Shown one piece after another: positions 1 to 9,076 of a stretch of DNA of 64,000 bases (position 1 is the first letter of the stretch; the number at the start of each line of letters is the position of its first letter). A program made the position numbers and the translations under genes. The stretch is from the NCBI RefSeq assembly GCF_004122095.1, contig NZ_SAWZ01000005.1:310001-374000 (forward strand). The letters run 5' to 3'. The notes under the pieces were generated by a model. That model did not search any database, was not told where the DNA came from, and was given only the letters and a program-made list of their open reading frames with translations. The DNA comes from Pseudoxanthomonas composti. GTDB lineage: Bacteria; Pseudomonadota; Gammaproteobacteria; Xanthomonadales; Xanthomonadaceae.

Positions 1-1013
1 CCGATGCGGTGCACGTAGCTTTCGGTGTCGTAGGGGATGTCGTAGTTCAGCACGTGGCTGATGCGCTCAACGTCCAGGCCTCGGGCGGCCACGTCGGTGG
101 CGACCAGGATGTCCAGGCGACCGTCCTTGAGCTGCTGGATGGTCTTCTCGCGCGCGGCCTGCTGCATGTCGCCGTTGATCGCCGCCGCGGCCAGGCCGCG
201 GGCCTGCAGCTTCTGCGCCAGCTCCTCGGTGGCGGCCTTGGTGCGGGCGAAGATGATCATGCCGTCGAACGGCTCGGCCTCCAGGATGCGGGTCAGCGCA
301 TCGAGCTTGTGCAGGCCGCTGACGAACCAGTAGCGCTGGGTGATGTTGGCCGAGGTCGTGGTCTTGGCCGCAATGTTCACCTCGGCCGGGTCCTTGAGGT
401 AGGTCTGGGCGATGCGGCGGATCGCCGGCGGCATGGTCGCCGAGAACAGCGCCACCTGGCGCGATTCCGGGGTCTTCTTCAGCACCGTCTCGACATCGTC
501 GATGAAGCCCATGCGCAGCATCTCATCGGCCTCGTCTAGCACCAGCGTGGTCAGCCCGGACAGGTCCAGCGAGCCGCGCTCGAGGTGATCGATCACCCGG
601 CCCGGCGTACCCACCACCACGTGCACGCCGCGCTTGAGCGCCTGCAGCTGCGGGTAGTAGCTCTGTCCGCCGTAGATCGGCAGCACGTGGAAGCCCGGGA
701 TCTTGGCGGCATAGCGCTGGAACGCCTCGGCGACCTGAATGGCCAGCTCGCGCGTGGGCGCCAGCACCAACGCCTGCGGCGCCTTCTTGTCCAGGTCCAG
801 GCCGGACAGCACCGGCAGGGCGAAAGCCGCGGTCTTGCCGGTGCCCGTCTGGGCGGTGCCCAGCACGTCGCGCCCGGCCAGCAGCGCGGGGATGGTGGCG
901 GCCTGGATGGGCGAAGGCGACTCGTAGCCGACATCGGCCAGGGCCGCCTGCACGGCCGCGGACAAGCCCAGTTCGGAGAAAAGCACCTGGGGCGCGGCGG
1001 GATCGGATGACAT
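1..1013 (-). CDS. deaD: DEAD-box ATP-dependent RNA helicase DeaD/CsdA (C-terminus outside window)
   Basis: ATP-dependent RNA helicase that remodels structured RNA, in relatives during ribosome assembly and cold adaptation. The first 337 codons are visible from an ATG at 1013, and the reading frame is still open at base 1. Helicase motifs appear in order: the Q motif region ([10 protein letters not shown]), Walker A (AQTGTGKT), PTRELA, GTPGR, the DEAD box ([12 protein letters not shown]), [24 protein letters not shown] and HRIG. The match to E. coli DeaD is close throughout, including [21 protein letters not shown]. What is missing is the end of RecA domain 2 and any RNA-binding tail, so the final length is unknown. 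It diverges from nothing obvious; the next gene upstream is a monooxygenase on the same strand. Confidence 0.93.
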   Translation of the reverse strand, partial: MSSDPAAPQVLFSELGLSAAVQAALADVGYESPSPIQAATIPALLAGRDVLGTAQTGTGKTAAFALPVLSGLDLDKKAPQALVLAPTRELAIQVAEAFQRYAAKIPGFHVLPIYGGQSYYPQLQALKRGVHVVVGTPGRVIDHLERGSLDLSGLTTLVLDEADEMLRMGFIDDVETVLKKTPESRQVALFSATMPPAIRRIAQTYLKDPAEVNIAAKTTTSANITQRYWFVSGLHKLDALTRILEAEPFDGMIIFARTKAATEELAQKLQARGLAAAAINGDMQQAAREKTIQQLKDGRLDILVATDVAARGLDVERISHVLNYDIPYDTESYVHRI

Positions 1014-1182
1014 CTGGAAGCTCGTTACAGCAGAAAGTGACGCCTATTGTGCGCTTTTGCGCGCTATCCCGCCGGGCCCGCGTCTGAACGGGCCGTGCAT
1101 TTGGCCCAAAAGTGGCGCATGGATGCCATGCCGAACGAGAATCTAGCTGCCCGACGCCATGCAGCATCGCCCCCAGCGCGCA

Positions 1183-2382
1183 TCAGGACCTCATTGGACG
1201 CGGCATCACCTCGGCCCGCTGGGTCAGATGGGCCGCAATCGCGCGCCGCAGCGGCGGCAATCCCTGGGCCACGCGCAGCGCCGCCTGGCGCAGCCATTGC
1301 GCGGGTCTGCGGTCATCGGTGTAGAGCTTGGCAATGGCATTGGTGGCCTGGTACAGCGGCCAGGTGGCGCGCCGGTGCGCCCGCGCGTAGGCCTGCAGCG
1401 GGGCGATCCGCCCGGGATCGGCGCCGTGCGCCAGCGCAGCCTTGAGCTCCGCCGCAAGCCGCGCCTGGCCCTGCAAACCGAAGTTGAAGCCATGCGCGGT
1501 CACCGGATGCATGCCCACCGCGGCATCGCCCACCAGGGCGAAGCGCTCACCGGCGAAGCGATGCGCGTAGGTGGCCACCAGCGGATAGGCGTGGCGGGTG
1601 CCGACCGGCTGCATGGCGCCCAGCCTGCCCTCGCACAGGCCGGTCACTGCCTCGCCAAATTCCGCATCGCCCATCGCCAGCAGCGCCTGGGCCTGCTGGG
1701 GACGCAGCGTGAGCACCACCGAGCTCTGCGCGCCGGGCAGCGGCAGCAGCGCCACCGTGCGCCCATGGCAGAACCATTCCAGCGCCACCTGCCCGTGCGG
1801 CTGCGCATGCTGCATGCGGCACACCAGCATGGTCTTGCCGAAATCGCACTGCTGCGCCCCGACCCCCAGCATGCGCCGCACTTCCGAAAAGCGGCTGTCG
1901 GCGGCCACCAGCAGGCGCGCGTGCAAATGCTCGCCGGTGTCCAGCTGCAGGTCCACCTGGTCCTGCGACCGCTGCACGCTGAGCACGCGTGCCGCATCGA
2001 ACAGACCGATGCCGCCGTGGGCGTGCACTTCCTCGTAGGCGGCCTGGCGGATCGCGTGGTTGGACACCAGCCACCCCAGCGCACTGGCCTGGCCCTGTTC
2101 GGGGCGGATGTCCAGCGCGAACGAGGCATGACCATCGACGATGCGCGCCTGGCGCATCGGTGCGATCGCCGCCGGATCCAGATGGCGCCAGATGCCCAGC
2201 GATTGCAGGATGCGGCGCGAGGCATGGGTCAGCGCGATCTCGCGGCCGTCGAACGGCGCCTGCCGCAGGACCTCCCGCGGCTGCGCCTCCACCAGCGCCA
2301 CCGACAGGCCGATGCCCGCCAGCGCGCGTGCCAGGCATAGGCCCGACGGCCCGGCCCCGACGATGGCCACATCCATCCGCAT
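1183..2382 (-). CDS. UbiH/UbiM-type FAD-dependent monooxygenase, probable ubiquinone ring hydroxylase
   Basis: A 399-residue flavoprotein of the UbiH/UbiF/UbiM group, which hydroxylates ring positions during ubiquinone biosynthesis at the inner face of the membrane. The N-terminal dinucleotide-binding motif GAGPSGLCLARAL follows a beta strand (MDVAIVGAG). The second FAD motif reads LVGDAAVGMHPVTAHGFNFGL around residues 290-310, where the GD and the H-P-x-x-A-H-G-F-N run are diagnostic. The wording of this motif is closest to what I recall for UbiM (demethoxyubiquinol 5-hydroxylase), but UbiH-like specificity cannot be excluded. An internal ATG two codons later (2376) is an alternative start. 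It lies alone between deaD and a DUF4019 gene on the same strand. Confidence 0.8.
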   Translation of the reverse strand: MRMDVAIVGAGPSGLCLARALAGIGLSVALVEAQPREVLRQAPFDGREIALTHASRRILQSLGIWRHLDPAAIAPMRQARIVDGHASFALDIRPEQGQASALGWLVSNHAIRQAAYEEVHAHGGIGLFDAARVLSVQRSQDQVDLQLDTGEHLHARLLVAADSRFSEVRRMLGVGAQQCDFGKTMLVCRMQHAQPHGQVALEWFCHGRTVALLPLPGAQSSVVLTLRPQQAQALLAMGDAEFGEAVTGLCEGRLGAMQPVGTRHAYPLVATYAHRFAGERFALVGDAAVGMHPVTAHGFNFGLQGQARLAAELKAALAHGADPGRIAPLQAYARAHRRATWPLYQATNAIAKLYTDDRRPAQWLRQAALRVAQGLPPLRRAIAAHLTQRAEVMPRPMRS

Positions 2383-2477
2383 CGCAGCTCTCCCATGACC
2401 TCAGGCGTGCAGTGTGGCCCTGTCGGTGCGGCGTCGGCATTGATCCAGATCAGCCTTCGCGCATGAAGGCCGGGACC

Positions 2478-3008
2478 TCAGCGCAGGCTGTAACCGGCCA
2501 CGCGCCAGGTCTTGTCCTCGTCCAGGTGGAAGGACACCAGCTCGCGCACCGGCTTGGGCTGGTTGGCGAACTCGGTGGCGTAGACCACGGTGGTGTAGAA
2601 CCCTTCCGGCACCTTGCCGCCGGCCGGATAACGCGCACGCCCGATGTCGACCTGCTTGCGCGTGGTCACCGCGCCCAGCTTGCCGCGGTCGGCGGCGACC
2701 TGTTCGAGGAAGCGCTTGTCCGGCACCACCGCGCGTACCGCGGGCGAGGCCCCGGCCCAGACCTCGTTGGCGCGATTGCCGTCGATCAACGCCACCACCT
2801 CCTGCGCGGCACGGGCCATGTCCGCGTTCTGCTTGCGCAGCTGGATCTGCTGGTCGGCGGTCAGCGGCGCCTGCGTCGGCGCCGAGGCCCGGCTGCTGCC
2901 GACCTGCGGCTGGGCCGCGCCGGTCGCGGCCGGTTTGGCCTGCGGCGTCTGCGCCGCGGCGTGGAACGGGGCCAGGGCAAGGCACAGCAGCAGGATCCGA
3001 GGCGTCAT
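2478..3008 (-). CDS. Secreted DUF4019-like protein
   Basis: A 176-residue protein with a clear Sec signal peptide (MTPRILLLCLALAPFHAAAQ), a low-complexity Pro/Ala/Gln stretch, then a globular domain from about residue 55 to the end. That domain (RAVVPDKRFLEQVAADRGKL, then FYTTVVYATEFANQ and ending in WRVAGYSLR) looks like DUF4019, a family of small periplasmic proteins of unknown function. An upstream in-frame ATG at 3020 would add four residues; I prefer 3008 because the signal peptide then begins directly. No function is assigned. Confidence 0.72.
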   Translation of the reverse strand: MTPRILLLCLALAPFHAAAQTPQAKPAATGAAQPQVGSSRASAPTQAPLTADQQIQLRKQNADMARAAQEVVALIDGNRANEVWAGASPAVRAVVPDKRFLEQVAADRGKLGAVTTRKQVDIGRARYPAGGKVPEGFYTTVVYATEFANQPKPVRELVSFHLDEDKTWRVAGYSLR

Positions 3009-3101
3009 GGTGTCGTCCATCGATGGGAAAGAGGCAGTGTAAGCGCCGCGCGCGCCGGCATCTGCGATCATGACGCCCCCTTATCGCCAGGCCGCCGTCG
3101 C

Positions 3102-3332
3102 ATGCAAATCCTCGAGTTCGACCTGGATGGCGAGTACATCGAGCTGCACCAGCTGCTCAAGCTGTGCGGCGTGGTCGACAGCGGCGGGGCCGGCAAGGCC
3201 CTGGTGTCCGAGGGCGTGGTGCACGTGGATGGCGCGGTGGAACTGCGCCGGACCTGCAAGATCCGCCCGGGGCAGCAGGTGCAGGCGCTGGACACGCTGA
3301 TCCGCGTGCTGGCGCTGCCGCCGGAGGCCTGA
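3102..3332 (+). CDS. Small S4-domain RNA-binding protein (YbcJ-like)
   Basis: A 76-residue protein made almost entirely of one S4 RNA-binding domain. The pattern is EYIELHQLLKLCGVVDSGG, then AKALVSEGVVHVDGAVELRR and the closing KIRPGQQVQ strand, matching the E. coli YbcJ family, which binds RNA and is linked to ribosome function. The start ATG at 3102 gives exactly the single-domain length. It converges on the lipoprotein gene at 3342 with only nine bases between the two stop codons. Confidence 0.88.
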   Translation: MQILEFDLDGEYIELHQLLKLCGVVDSGGAGKALVSEGVVHVDGAVELRRTCKIRPGQQVQALDTLIRVLALPPEA

Positions 3333-3341
3333 CCGCCGCGT

Positions 3342-4430
3342 TCAGCCGCCGCGGCCGCTGCCCTGCGCGTCCTGTTCCGGCACGCGCGGGCGCAGGGCAT
3401 GGGCCAGCTGCGGCGCATCGTGCTCGGCCAGCGGAGTGGCCGCCGGACAGCGCGTGTCGGGAAAGCCGAACTGCCCGCGCAGCTCCAGCCCGCAGGCGTT
3501 GATGTCCTCCACCGCCGTGCCCGGCGACAGGCAGCGCCGGTCGAAGGCACGGATGAAGGCATCGCGGCGCTGCACGAACTCCTCGCCGCATTCGCGGGTC
3601 AGGCGGATGCGGTCCAGGTCGTCCTGTACCGCGTTGATGCCATCCAGCCCGAACTCGCGCAGCTCGGTAGCATCCAGCAAGCGCAGCTGGCGGTTGGGGA
3701 TGGTCATCATCAGGTCGGCCACCGCCACCGAGGCGCCGTTGCGCTGCAGGTAGTCGTGCATCTGGTCCTGCACGGCCTTGAGCTCCTCGGTCAGCTCGCT
3801 GCGCGAGCTGGCGCTGGAGCCGATCCGCATCATCCGGTGGACCCCGACCTTGCCGGAGATCATGCGGCTGTCGCCCGCGGCCAGGATCAGCACGCAGGAG
3901 CTGTGGCAGAGCGACTGTTCGCGCACCCACAGCGTCCAGTGGCTGCCGCCGATCACATCGCCGGCATGCATGGCATCTTCCACCTGGCCGCCGGTGGAAT
4001 TGAGATCCAGCACGCGCTTGGAGATGCCCAGCCGACGGGCCATCTCGGCCACGCGCGCCACCAGCTCGGTGAAGCTGGCGTTGATCTTGCCGCTGTAGCG
4101 CACCCGCACCACGCCGCTGTCCCTGCACGCGCCCAGCGCCTGCTCCAGCACCGGGAAGGCCAGGTCTTCCAGCGGTTCGCCATCGCCCTGGCCGGCGTAA
4201 TCCAGCGAGCAGCTGAGCTGGGCATCGCCCGCCCCGACGCTGGCCGCCGGCCACTGCGTGGTGCTGGACAGATCGCGCTTGGGCGGCGGCGCCGCCGGTG
4301 CCGGCGCACTGACCGCGCCACTGCCTTCCACCGGGGTGTCGTTGACGGTCTCCACGGCAGGCGCGGTCGGCTGCCGGCAGGCAGCCAAGGCAAGCGACAG
4401 CGTCAAGGCACACAGCAGGCGGCGCGGCAT
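3342..4430 (-). CDS. Lipoprotein with ClpP/crotonase-like periplasmic domain
   Basis: A 362-residue predicted lipoprotein. The signal peptide ends in the lipobox LALAAC, followed by a Pro/Ala-rich linker and a domain resembling the COG3904-type periplasmic ClpP-like proteins: VRVRYSGKINASFTEL, LDLNSTGGQVEDAMHAGDVI, LCHSSCVLILAAGD and KVGVHRMM. In ClpP-like folds the GG-x-V segment and the small-residue turn after the serine support the active site; here SLCHSSC places candidate serines, and VHR supplies the histidine region. Whether it is an active protease is unknown. The C-terminal third carries several cysteines (RECGEEF, RRCLSPG, ACGLEL) typical of disulfides. The start at 4430 has a good AGGAG site. 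Confidence 0.7.
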   Translation of the reverse strand: MPRRLLCALTLSLALAACRQPTAPAVETVNDTPVEGSGAVSAPAPAAPPPKRDLSSTTQWPAASVGAGDAQLSCSLDYAGQGDGEPLEDLAFPVLEQALGACRDSGVVRVRYSGKINASFTELVARVAEMARRLGISKRVLDLNSTGGQVEDAMHAGDVIGGSHWTLWVREQSLCHSSCVLILAAGDSRMISGKVGVHRMMRIGSSASSRSELTEELKAVQDQMHDYLQRNGASVAVADLMMTIPNRQLRLLDATELREFGLDGINAVQDDLDRIRLTRECGEEFVQRRDAFIRAFDRRCLSPGTAVEDINACGLELRGQFGFPDTRCPAATPLAEHDAPQLAHALRPRVPEQDAQGSGRGG

Positions 4431-4640
4431 CGGTCTCCTGTCCGTCGGTCGAAGGTGTCCAGCCAGTCTAGGCAATCGCGGCCCGGTCCTGCACAACAGG
4501 TGGTGAACCCGCCGCCGGGTCGCAAGCGCCGATCCGACACGCCATGAGGCAGCACTGTCTGGGCGATCGATGGCATCCGCTGTCATGCGCATGCTGAACA
4601 AACCTGCCAAGCTTGCCCGGTTCCAGCCCGCCTCCCCTGC

Positions 4641-5903
4641 ATGTTCCTGCGACCCGCCTCTTGTCTCGCCCTGGTCTGCGCACTGCTGCTGTGCGCGTGC
4701 CAGACGCACCCTCCCGCGCCTGCGGGGGTTGCGCCCGCCGCCCCCGCGCAAGTCCTGCTGATCTCCATCGACGGTCTGCGTGCGAGCTATCTGGGCCAGG
4801 GCGATAGCCCGACGCTGGACCGCCTCGCCGCCCAGGGCGTGCGCGCGGCCTGGATGAATCCTTCCTACCCCTCGCTGACCTTTCCCAATCACTACACCCT
4901 GGTGACCGGCCTGCGCCCGGACCACCACGGCATGATCCACAACATGATGCAGGTGGAGGCGCTGGGCCATTTCAAGGTCGCCGACACCGACACCACCGGC
5001 GATGGCCGCTGGTGGAGCCAGGCGCAGCCGGTGTGGGTCACGGCCGAACAGGCGCACCTGCCGACCGCCATCTGGGCCTGGCCCGGCAGCGCGGCGGAGA
5101 TCGACGGGGTAAGGCCCTCGCGCTACCGCCTCTACGACCACGATGTCAGTGCGATGGATCGGGCCAACGAGGTCGCGGACTGGCTGAGCACCGGGCCGGT
5201 CGCGCAACGTCCGCGCCTGGCGGCGCTGTATCTGGAGATGGTCGACAACGCCGGCCATTCCTACGGCCCGGACGCGCCGGAAACCCGCGCCGCGGTGCGC
5301 ACGGTGGATGCGGCCATCGGCCATCTGCTGGCGGTGCTGGAACAGCGCGGCCTGGCCGGCCAGGTCAATGTGATCGTGGTCTCCGACCACGGCATGGCAC
5401 CGGTGCCGCCGGCGCAGGTGCTGGCGTTGGAGGACATGGCCGACCCGGCCGATGCCCAGTGGATCAGCAACGGCCAGGTGATCGGCTTCGAACCGCGGCC
5501 GGGCCATCGCGCGCAGGCCGAGGCCCGCCTGCTCGGCCGCCACGACCACTACAGCTGCTGGAGGAAGGGCGAGCTGCCCGCGCACTGGCAGTACGGCGGC
5601 AACACCCGCATCCCCGCCATCGTGTGCCAGCTGGACGAAGGCTGGGACGCCCTGGAAGCAAGCGCGGCCGCGCGCCGACACACGGGCCGGATGCGCGGCT
5701 CGCATGGCTATGCGCCGGACCTGCCCTCGATGCGGGCGATCTTTCTCGCGCGCGGGCCAGCCTTCCGCCAGGGCGTCACCCTGCCGGCCTTCGACAATGT
5801 CGATGTCTACCCGCTGCTGATCCAGCTGCTGGGCCTGCCGCCGCGCCCCAGCGACGGCACCCTGGCCCCGCTGCAACCCGCCCTGGCCGCACCCGCTCGG
5901 TAA
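4641..5903 (+). CDS. Ectonucleotide pyrophosphatase/phosphodiesterase (NPP), lipoprotein
   Basis: A 420-residue member of the alkaline phosphatase superfamily, NPP branch, which hydrolyses nucleotide and related phosphodiesters outside the cytoplasm. The signal peptide ends at the lipobox LLCAC. Metal-binding and catalytic segments are visible: ISIDGLRASYL (first Asp), NPSYPSLTFPNHYTLVTG with the nucleophilic Thr, GMIHNMM, EMVDNAGHSYGP (Asp and His) and VVSDHGM (Asp-His). Near the C-terminus GSHGYAPDLPSMRAIFLA supplies the last His. Xanthomonas NPP is the structurally known bacterial model and this protein has the same order and length. It is divergent from the ClpP-like lipoprotein gene. Confidence 0.92.
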   Translation: MFLRPASCLALVCALLLCACQTHPPAPAGVAPAAPAQVLLISIDGLRASYLGQGDSPTLDRLAAQGVRAAWMNPSYPSLTFPNHYTLVTGLRPDHHGMIHNMMQVEALGHFKVADTDTTGDGRWWSQAQPVWVTAEQAHLPTAIWAWPGSAAEIDGVRPSRYRLYDHDVSAMDRANEVADWLSTGPVAQRPRLAALYLEMVDNAGHSYGPDAPETRAAVRTVDAAIGHLLAVLEQRGLAGQVNVIVVSDHGMAPVPPAQVLALEDMADPADAQWISNGQVIGFEPRPGHRAQAEARLLGRHDHYSCWRKGELPAHWQYGGNTRIPAIVCQLDEGWDALEASAAARRHTGRMRGSHGYAPDLPSMRAIFLARGPAFRQGVTLPAFDNVDVYPLLIQLLGLPPRPSDGTLAPLQPALAAPAR

Positions 5904-5987
5904 CCGGCGTGCGGCCCCCGGCCCACCCAGCGCATTGATGTCCGAATCCGGCCAGTCGCTGCCCAGGGCCGGTGCTAGCCTGCAGGC

Positions 5988-7523
5988 ATGGAAGCGCACG
6001 CCCCCCTGCCCGATCACCGCATCTGCGAACTGGCCCGCCTGAGTCGCGACGCCCGTTTCGACGGGCTGTTCTTCACCGCGGTCTCCAGCACCGGCATCTA
6101 CTGCCGGCCGGTGTGCCCGGCCCCGCCGCCCAAGCCGCAGAACGTCAGCTACTACGTGTCGGCGGCCGCGGCCGAAGCGGCCGGTTTCCGGCCCTGCCTG
6201 CGCTGCCGCCCGGAACTGTCGCCGGCCGATGGCGCCTGGCGACGCGGCGACCACGTGGTGGCGCGTGCCCTGAAGCTGATCGAGGCCGGCGCGCTGGCCG
6301 AGCAACCGCTGTCGGCCCTGGCCGAACGCGTCGCGCTGGGCGAACGCCAGCTGCGGCGGCTGTTCGCCGAGCGCCTGGGCGCCTCGCCCATCGGCGTGCA
6401 CGCCACCCGCCGCCTGCTGTTCGCCAAGCAGCTGCTGACCGAGACCGGCCTGCCGATCACCGAGGTCGCCCTGGCCTCCGGCTTCGGCAGCCTGCGGCGC
6501 TTCAACTCGGTGTTCAAGGAGGCCTACCGCATGGCCCCGCGCGACCTGCGCAAGCAGGAGGGCCAGGGCGCGGCCGGCGAGGTACTCACCTTGCGGCTGG
6601 GCTATCGCCCGCCTTACGACTTCACCGCCATGCTGGATTTCCTGCGCGGCCGTGCCCTGCCCGGGGTGGAGCATGTCGACGCGGTCTCGTACGCGCGCGT
6701 GGTCGGCGATGCCGCCGCGCCGGGCTGGTTGCGCGTGAGTGCGTGGCCGGGCGCTGTGCATGCGCTGAAGCTGGAGCTCAAGGGTGTGGCCGCCTCGCAG
6801 ATGCTGGGGGTGGTGGACCGGCTGCGACGCATGTTCGACCTGGATGCCGACCCGGCGGCGATCTCGCTGGCGCTGTCGGAAGATCCTCGCTTGGCACCGC
6901 TGCTGGCGCGTCGGCCGGGCCTGCGCATCCCCAGCGGCTGGGACGGCTTCGAGATCGCCATCCGCGCCGTGGTCGGCCAACAGGTCAGCGTGGCCGCCGC
7001 GCGCACGGTGACGGCGCGGCTGGCGCAGCGCTTCGGCAGCACGCTGCCCGCGCCGTGGGGCGAAGGCCCGCACACACATCTGTTTCCCACCCCGCCGGCC
7101 CTGGCCGAGGCGGACCTGGACGGCATCGGCCTGACCCGGGCCCGCGCCCAGACCGTGCGCACGGTGGCCCGCGCGGTGCTGGAAGGCGCAGTGGACTTTC
7201 GCCCGGAGACCACGCTGGAGGACTTCGTGGCGCGCTGGGTGGCACTGCCCGGCATCGGCCCGTGGACGGCGCACTACCTGGCGCTGCGTGCCTTGGGCCA
7301 TCCCGACGCCTTCCCCGCCGAAGACCTGGTGCTGCAGAAGGCCGTGCCCACCGATGGCACGCGCCTGGGCGCACGCCAGCTGGCGCAGCGCGCGCAGGCC
7401 TGGCGTCCCTGGCGCGGCTACGCCGTGCTGCACCTGTGGAAGGACGCGATGCCTGCGCCTGCCACCCCGCCCCCCGCGCCCACTTCCGTGTCACCCAAGC
7501 CCCGCACCCGAGCCTCGTCATGA
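5988..7523 (+). CDS. AdaA-AlkA fusion: methylphosphotriester-sensing AraC regulator with 3-methyladenine DNA glycosylase
   Basis: A 511-residue DNA-alkylation repair protein with three parts. Residues 20-80 are the Ada N-terminal zinc domain with Cys39, Cys43, Cys70 and Cys73 (IYCRPVC and PCLRC); by homology Cys39 accepts methyl groups from phosphotriesters and switches the protein to an activator. Residues 90-195 are an AraC-type double helix-turn-helix ([11 protein letters not shown], then [18 protein letters not shown]). Residues 200-490 are AlkA: the N-terminal domain, then helix-hairpin-helix [17 protein letters not shown] with catalytic Asp in FPAEDLVL. The Ada C-terminal methyltransferase is not in this protein but is supplied by the next gene, whose ATG overlaps this stop. 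Confidence 0.93.
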   Translation: MEAHAPLPDHRICELARLSRDARFDGLFFTAVSSTGIYCRPVCPAPPPKPQNVSYYVSAAAAEAAGFRPCLRCRPELSPADGAWRRGDHVVARALKLIEAGALAEQPLSALAERVALGERQLRRLFAERLGASPIGVHATRRLLFAKQLLTETGLPITEVALASGFGSLRRFNSVFKEAYRMAPRDLRKQEGQGAAGEVLTLRLGYRPPYDFTAMLDFLRGRALPGVEHVDAVSYARVVGDAAAPGWLRVSAWPGAVHALKLELKGVAASQMLGVVDRLRRMFDLDADPAAISLALSEDPRLAPLLARRPGLRIPSGWDGFEIAIRAVVGQQVSVAAARTVTARLAQRFGSTLPAPWGEGPHTHLFPTPPALAEADLDGIGLTRARAQTVRTVARAVLEGAVDFRPETTLEDFVARWVALPGIGPWTAHYLALRALGHPDAFPAEDLVLQKAVPTDGTRLGARQLAQRAQAWRPWRGYAVLHLWKDAMPAPATPPPAPTSVSPKPRTRASS

Positions 7524-8065
7524 CAAGCGCAACCGCAACGCCGTCAACGCACCTGCCCATCGCCTATCGCCGCATCGACAGCCCGGTCGGCGCGCTGCTG
7601 ATCGCCGCCAGCGATGCCGGGCTGCACGGCATCGAGTTCCCGGAGAATCGCCACCCGCTCCGACGCACGCCGGGCTGGCACGAGGGCGATCATCCGATGA
7701 TCGATCTCGCCCGGCGCCAGCTGGAGGAGTACTTCGCCGGCAGGCGCCAGCAGTTCACCCTGCCACTGGCCCCGGCCGGCACCGACTTCCAGCGCAAGGT
7801 CTGGAACACCCTGGCCGCGATTCCCTTCGGCAGCACCTGGTCCTACGGACAGCTGGCCTTGCGCGTCGGCAAGCCCAGCGCCTCACGCGCGGTGGGCGCA
7901 GCCAATGGCCGCAACCCGCTCCCCATCGTGCTGCCCTGCCATCGCGTGATCGGCAGCAGCGGCGCGATGACCGGCTTCGGTGGCGGACTGCCCACCAAGG
8001 AATTCCTGCTGCGCCTGGAAGGCGCCTTGCCCGATCGCGGCGCCAGCAGCCGCTTGTTCGACTGA
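7520..8065 (+). CDS. ogt: Methylated-DNA--protein-cysteine S-methyltransferase
   Basis: A 181-residue suicide enzyme that removes O6-alkyl groups from guanine. The active-site segment [10 protein letters not shown] is intact (Cys acceptor, His, Arg), preceded by the recognition helix [26 protein letters not shown] and the arginine finger region. The N-terminal ribonuclease-like domain begins [20 protein letters not shown]. The start codon overlaps the stop of the AdaA-AlkA gene (ATGA at 7520-7523), so the two are translationally coupled. Together they rebuild the Ada plus AlkA functions in two polypeptides. Confidence 0.95.
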   Translation: MTSATATPSTHLPIAYRRIDSPVGALLIAASDAGLHGIEFPENRHPLRRTPGWHEGDHPMIDLARRQLEEYFAGRRQQFTLPLAPAGTDFQRKVWNTLAAIPFGSTWSYGQLALRVGKPSASRAVGAANGRNPLPIVLPCHRVIGSSGAMTGFGGGLPTKEFLLRLEGALPDRGASSRLFD

Positions 8066-8099
8066 AGCCGCCGACGCCCGCACCGCGACGCCGCTGCGG

Positions 8100-8837
8100 T
8101 TACGAGGCCAGATGGAACAGCAGATGGGCCAGCGCATGCGCCAGCATGGCCGCCTCCAGTCCCCATCGCCAGAACAGCAGGCCGAACAACAGCCCCGGCA
8201 GCGCGTTGCCGAGCACGATGTAACCCACCACCGGCGGCGACAGCGCCGCCCCCATCGCGCGCGCGGCCGGCAGGTGGCCAAGGCCAAAGAGCAGCGCGGA
8301 CAGGACGATGGCCAGTGCGATCGAGGGCGCCAGCGCGCGTTCGCGCCTGCCTGCAAGCCTCCAGGCGACCCACGCGATCAGGGTCATCACGCCCCAGCGC
8401 ATGAGCACTTCTTCGGTGACGCCGCCATACAGCAGCTTGGCCGCCAACGGGATCTCCATGCGCGACGCGGCCACGGTGAGTTCGGTCGGCGTGACCTGTT
8501 GCAGGATGTAGAGCAGGACCGCCACGCCCACGCCCACGGCCACTGCGGGCGCAAGCTGCGGTGCAAGTGCTTTCCAGGAACCACCGCTGGAGATTGCCGC
8601 CTGCAGGGCAGGCGCACCCAACCCCAAAGGTTGGCTCAGCGCCACGCCCAGCCACACCGCGCCTGCGACCAGCACCGCGCTCTGCGCCGCGCTGAGCGTC
8701 AGGATCGCCCATGTGGGCAGCGGCGATTTGGCCGCTTCCAGCAAGCCAAGTAGCAAGGTCAACGTCACCACCAACACACCGCTCATCGCCAGGCACCACA
8801 GCAGCACACCGAGTCGTAAGCGTGGATGCCGGGACAT
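8100..8837 (-). CDS. CPBP-family intramembrane metalloprotease
   Basis: A 245-residue polytopic membrane protein of the CPBP/Rce1 (ABI) family. Several hydrophobic segments are visible. The characteristic motifs sit in the second half: TEEVLMRWG (EExxxR), LLFGLGHLP, and the C-terminal HALAHLLFH. Bacterial members cleave or mature membrane-associated peptides, but most have no known substrate. The longer upstream frame runs back to 9050 through heptamer-repeat DNA; I chose the ATG at 8837 because it directly precedes the first transmembrane helix and lies outside the repeat. It converges with ogt. Confidence 0.82.
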   Translation of the reverse strand: MSRHPRLRLGVLLWCLAMSGVLVVTLTLLLGLLEAAKSPLPTWAILTLSAAQSAVLVAGAVWLGVALSQPLGLGAPALQAAISSGGSWKALAPQLAPAVAVGVGVAVLLYILQQVTPTELTVAASRMEIPLAAKLLYGGVTEEVLMRWGVMTLIAWVAWRLAGRRERALAPSIALAIVLSALLFGLGHLPAARAMGAALSPPVVGYIVLGNALPGLLFGLLFWRWGLEAAMLAHALAHLLFHLAS

Positions 8838-8896
8838 TCGGTGGTCCTTCAGAGGTGGCGTGAGGGGGCTTGCGGTCTGCACTGTCGATGGTAGCG

Positions 8897-9018
8897 GGGC
8901 TAGGAACGAGAAACGAGGAACGAGGAACGAGGAACGAGTGAAAGCGACCTTGCCGCTGCGAGATGCGCACTGGGGAGCACTCGTTCCTCGTTCCTCTCCA
9001 CTCGTTCCTCGCCCCGCC
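8897..9018. repeat. Heptamer palindrome, class GGAACGA
   Basis: Tandem 7-base units (GGAACGA, repeated four to five times) at 8902-8940 are answered by their reverse complement at 8978-9011. The inner 19 bases at 8922-8940 and 8978-8996 are perfectly complementary, with a 37-base spacer. Outer ends are GGGGC and GCCCC. The element fills most of the space between the divergent CPBP protease and chloride transporter genes. A second member of the same class lies at 47468-47573. Confidence 0.85.
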
Positions 9019-9076
9019 CGCTTCTCGTACAGCACGCGGACCCGCCCCACACACGGCCCATGCGAAAATCCCGATC

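Noticed and set aside
3342-7433. A 1363-residue minus-strand open frame
   Set aside because: Only its last 362 codons (from 4430) encode a sensible lipoprotein. The rest is antisense to the phosphodiesterase and AdaA-AlkA genes, and is an effect of high GC.
8897-9018. Heptamer array as a CRISPR or as a phase-variable coding tract
   Set aside because: Repeats are 7 bases without unique spacers and form a palindrome, and this array lies between start codons, so neither reading fits.
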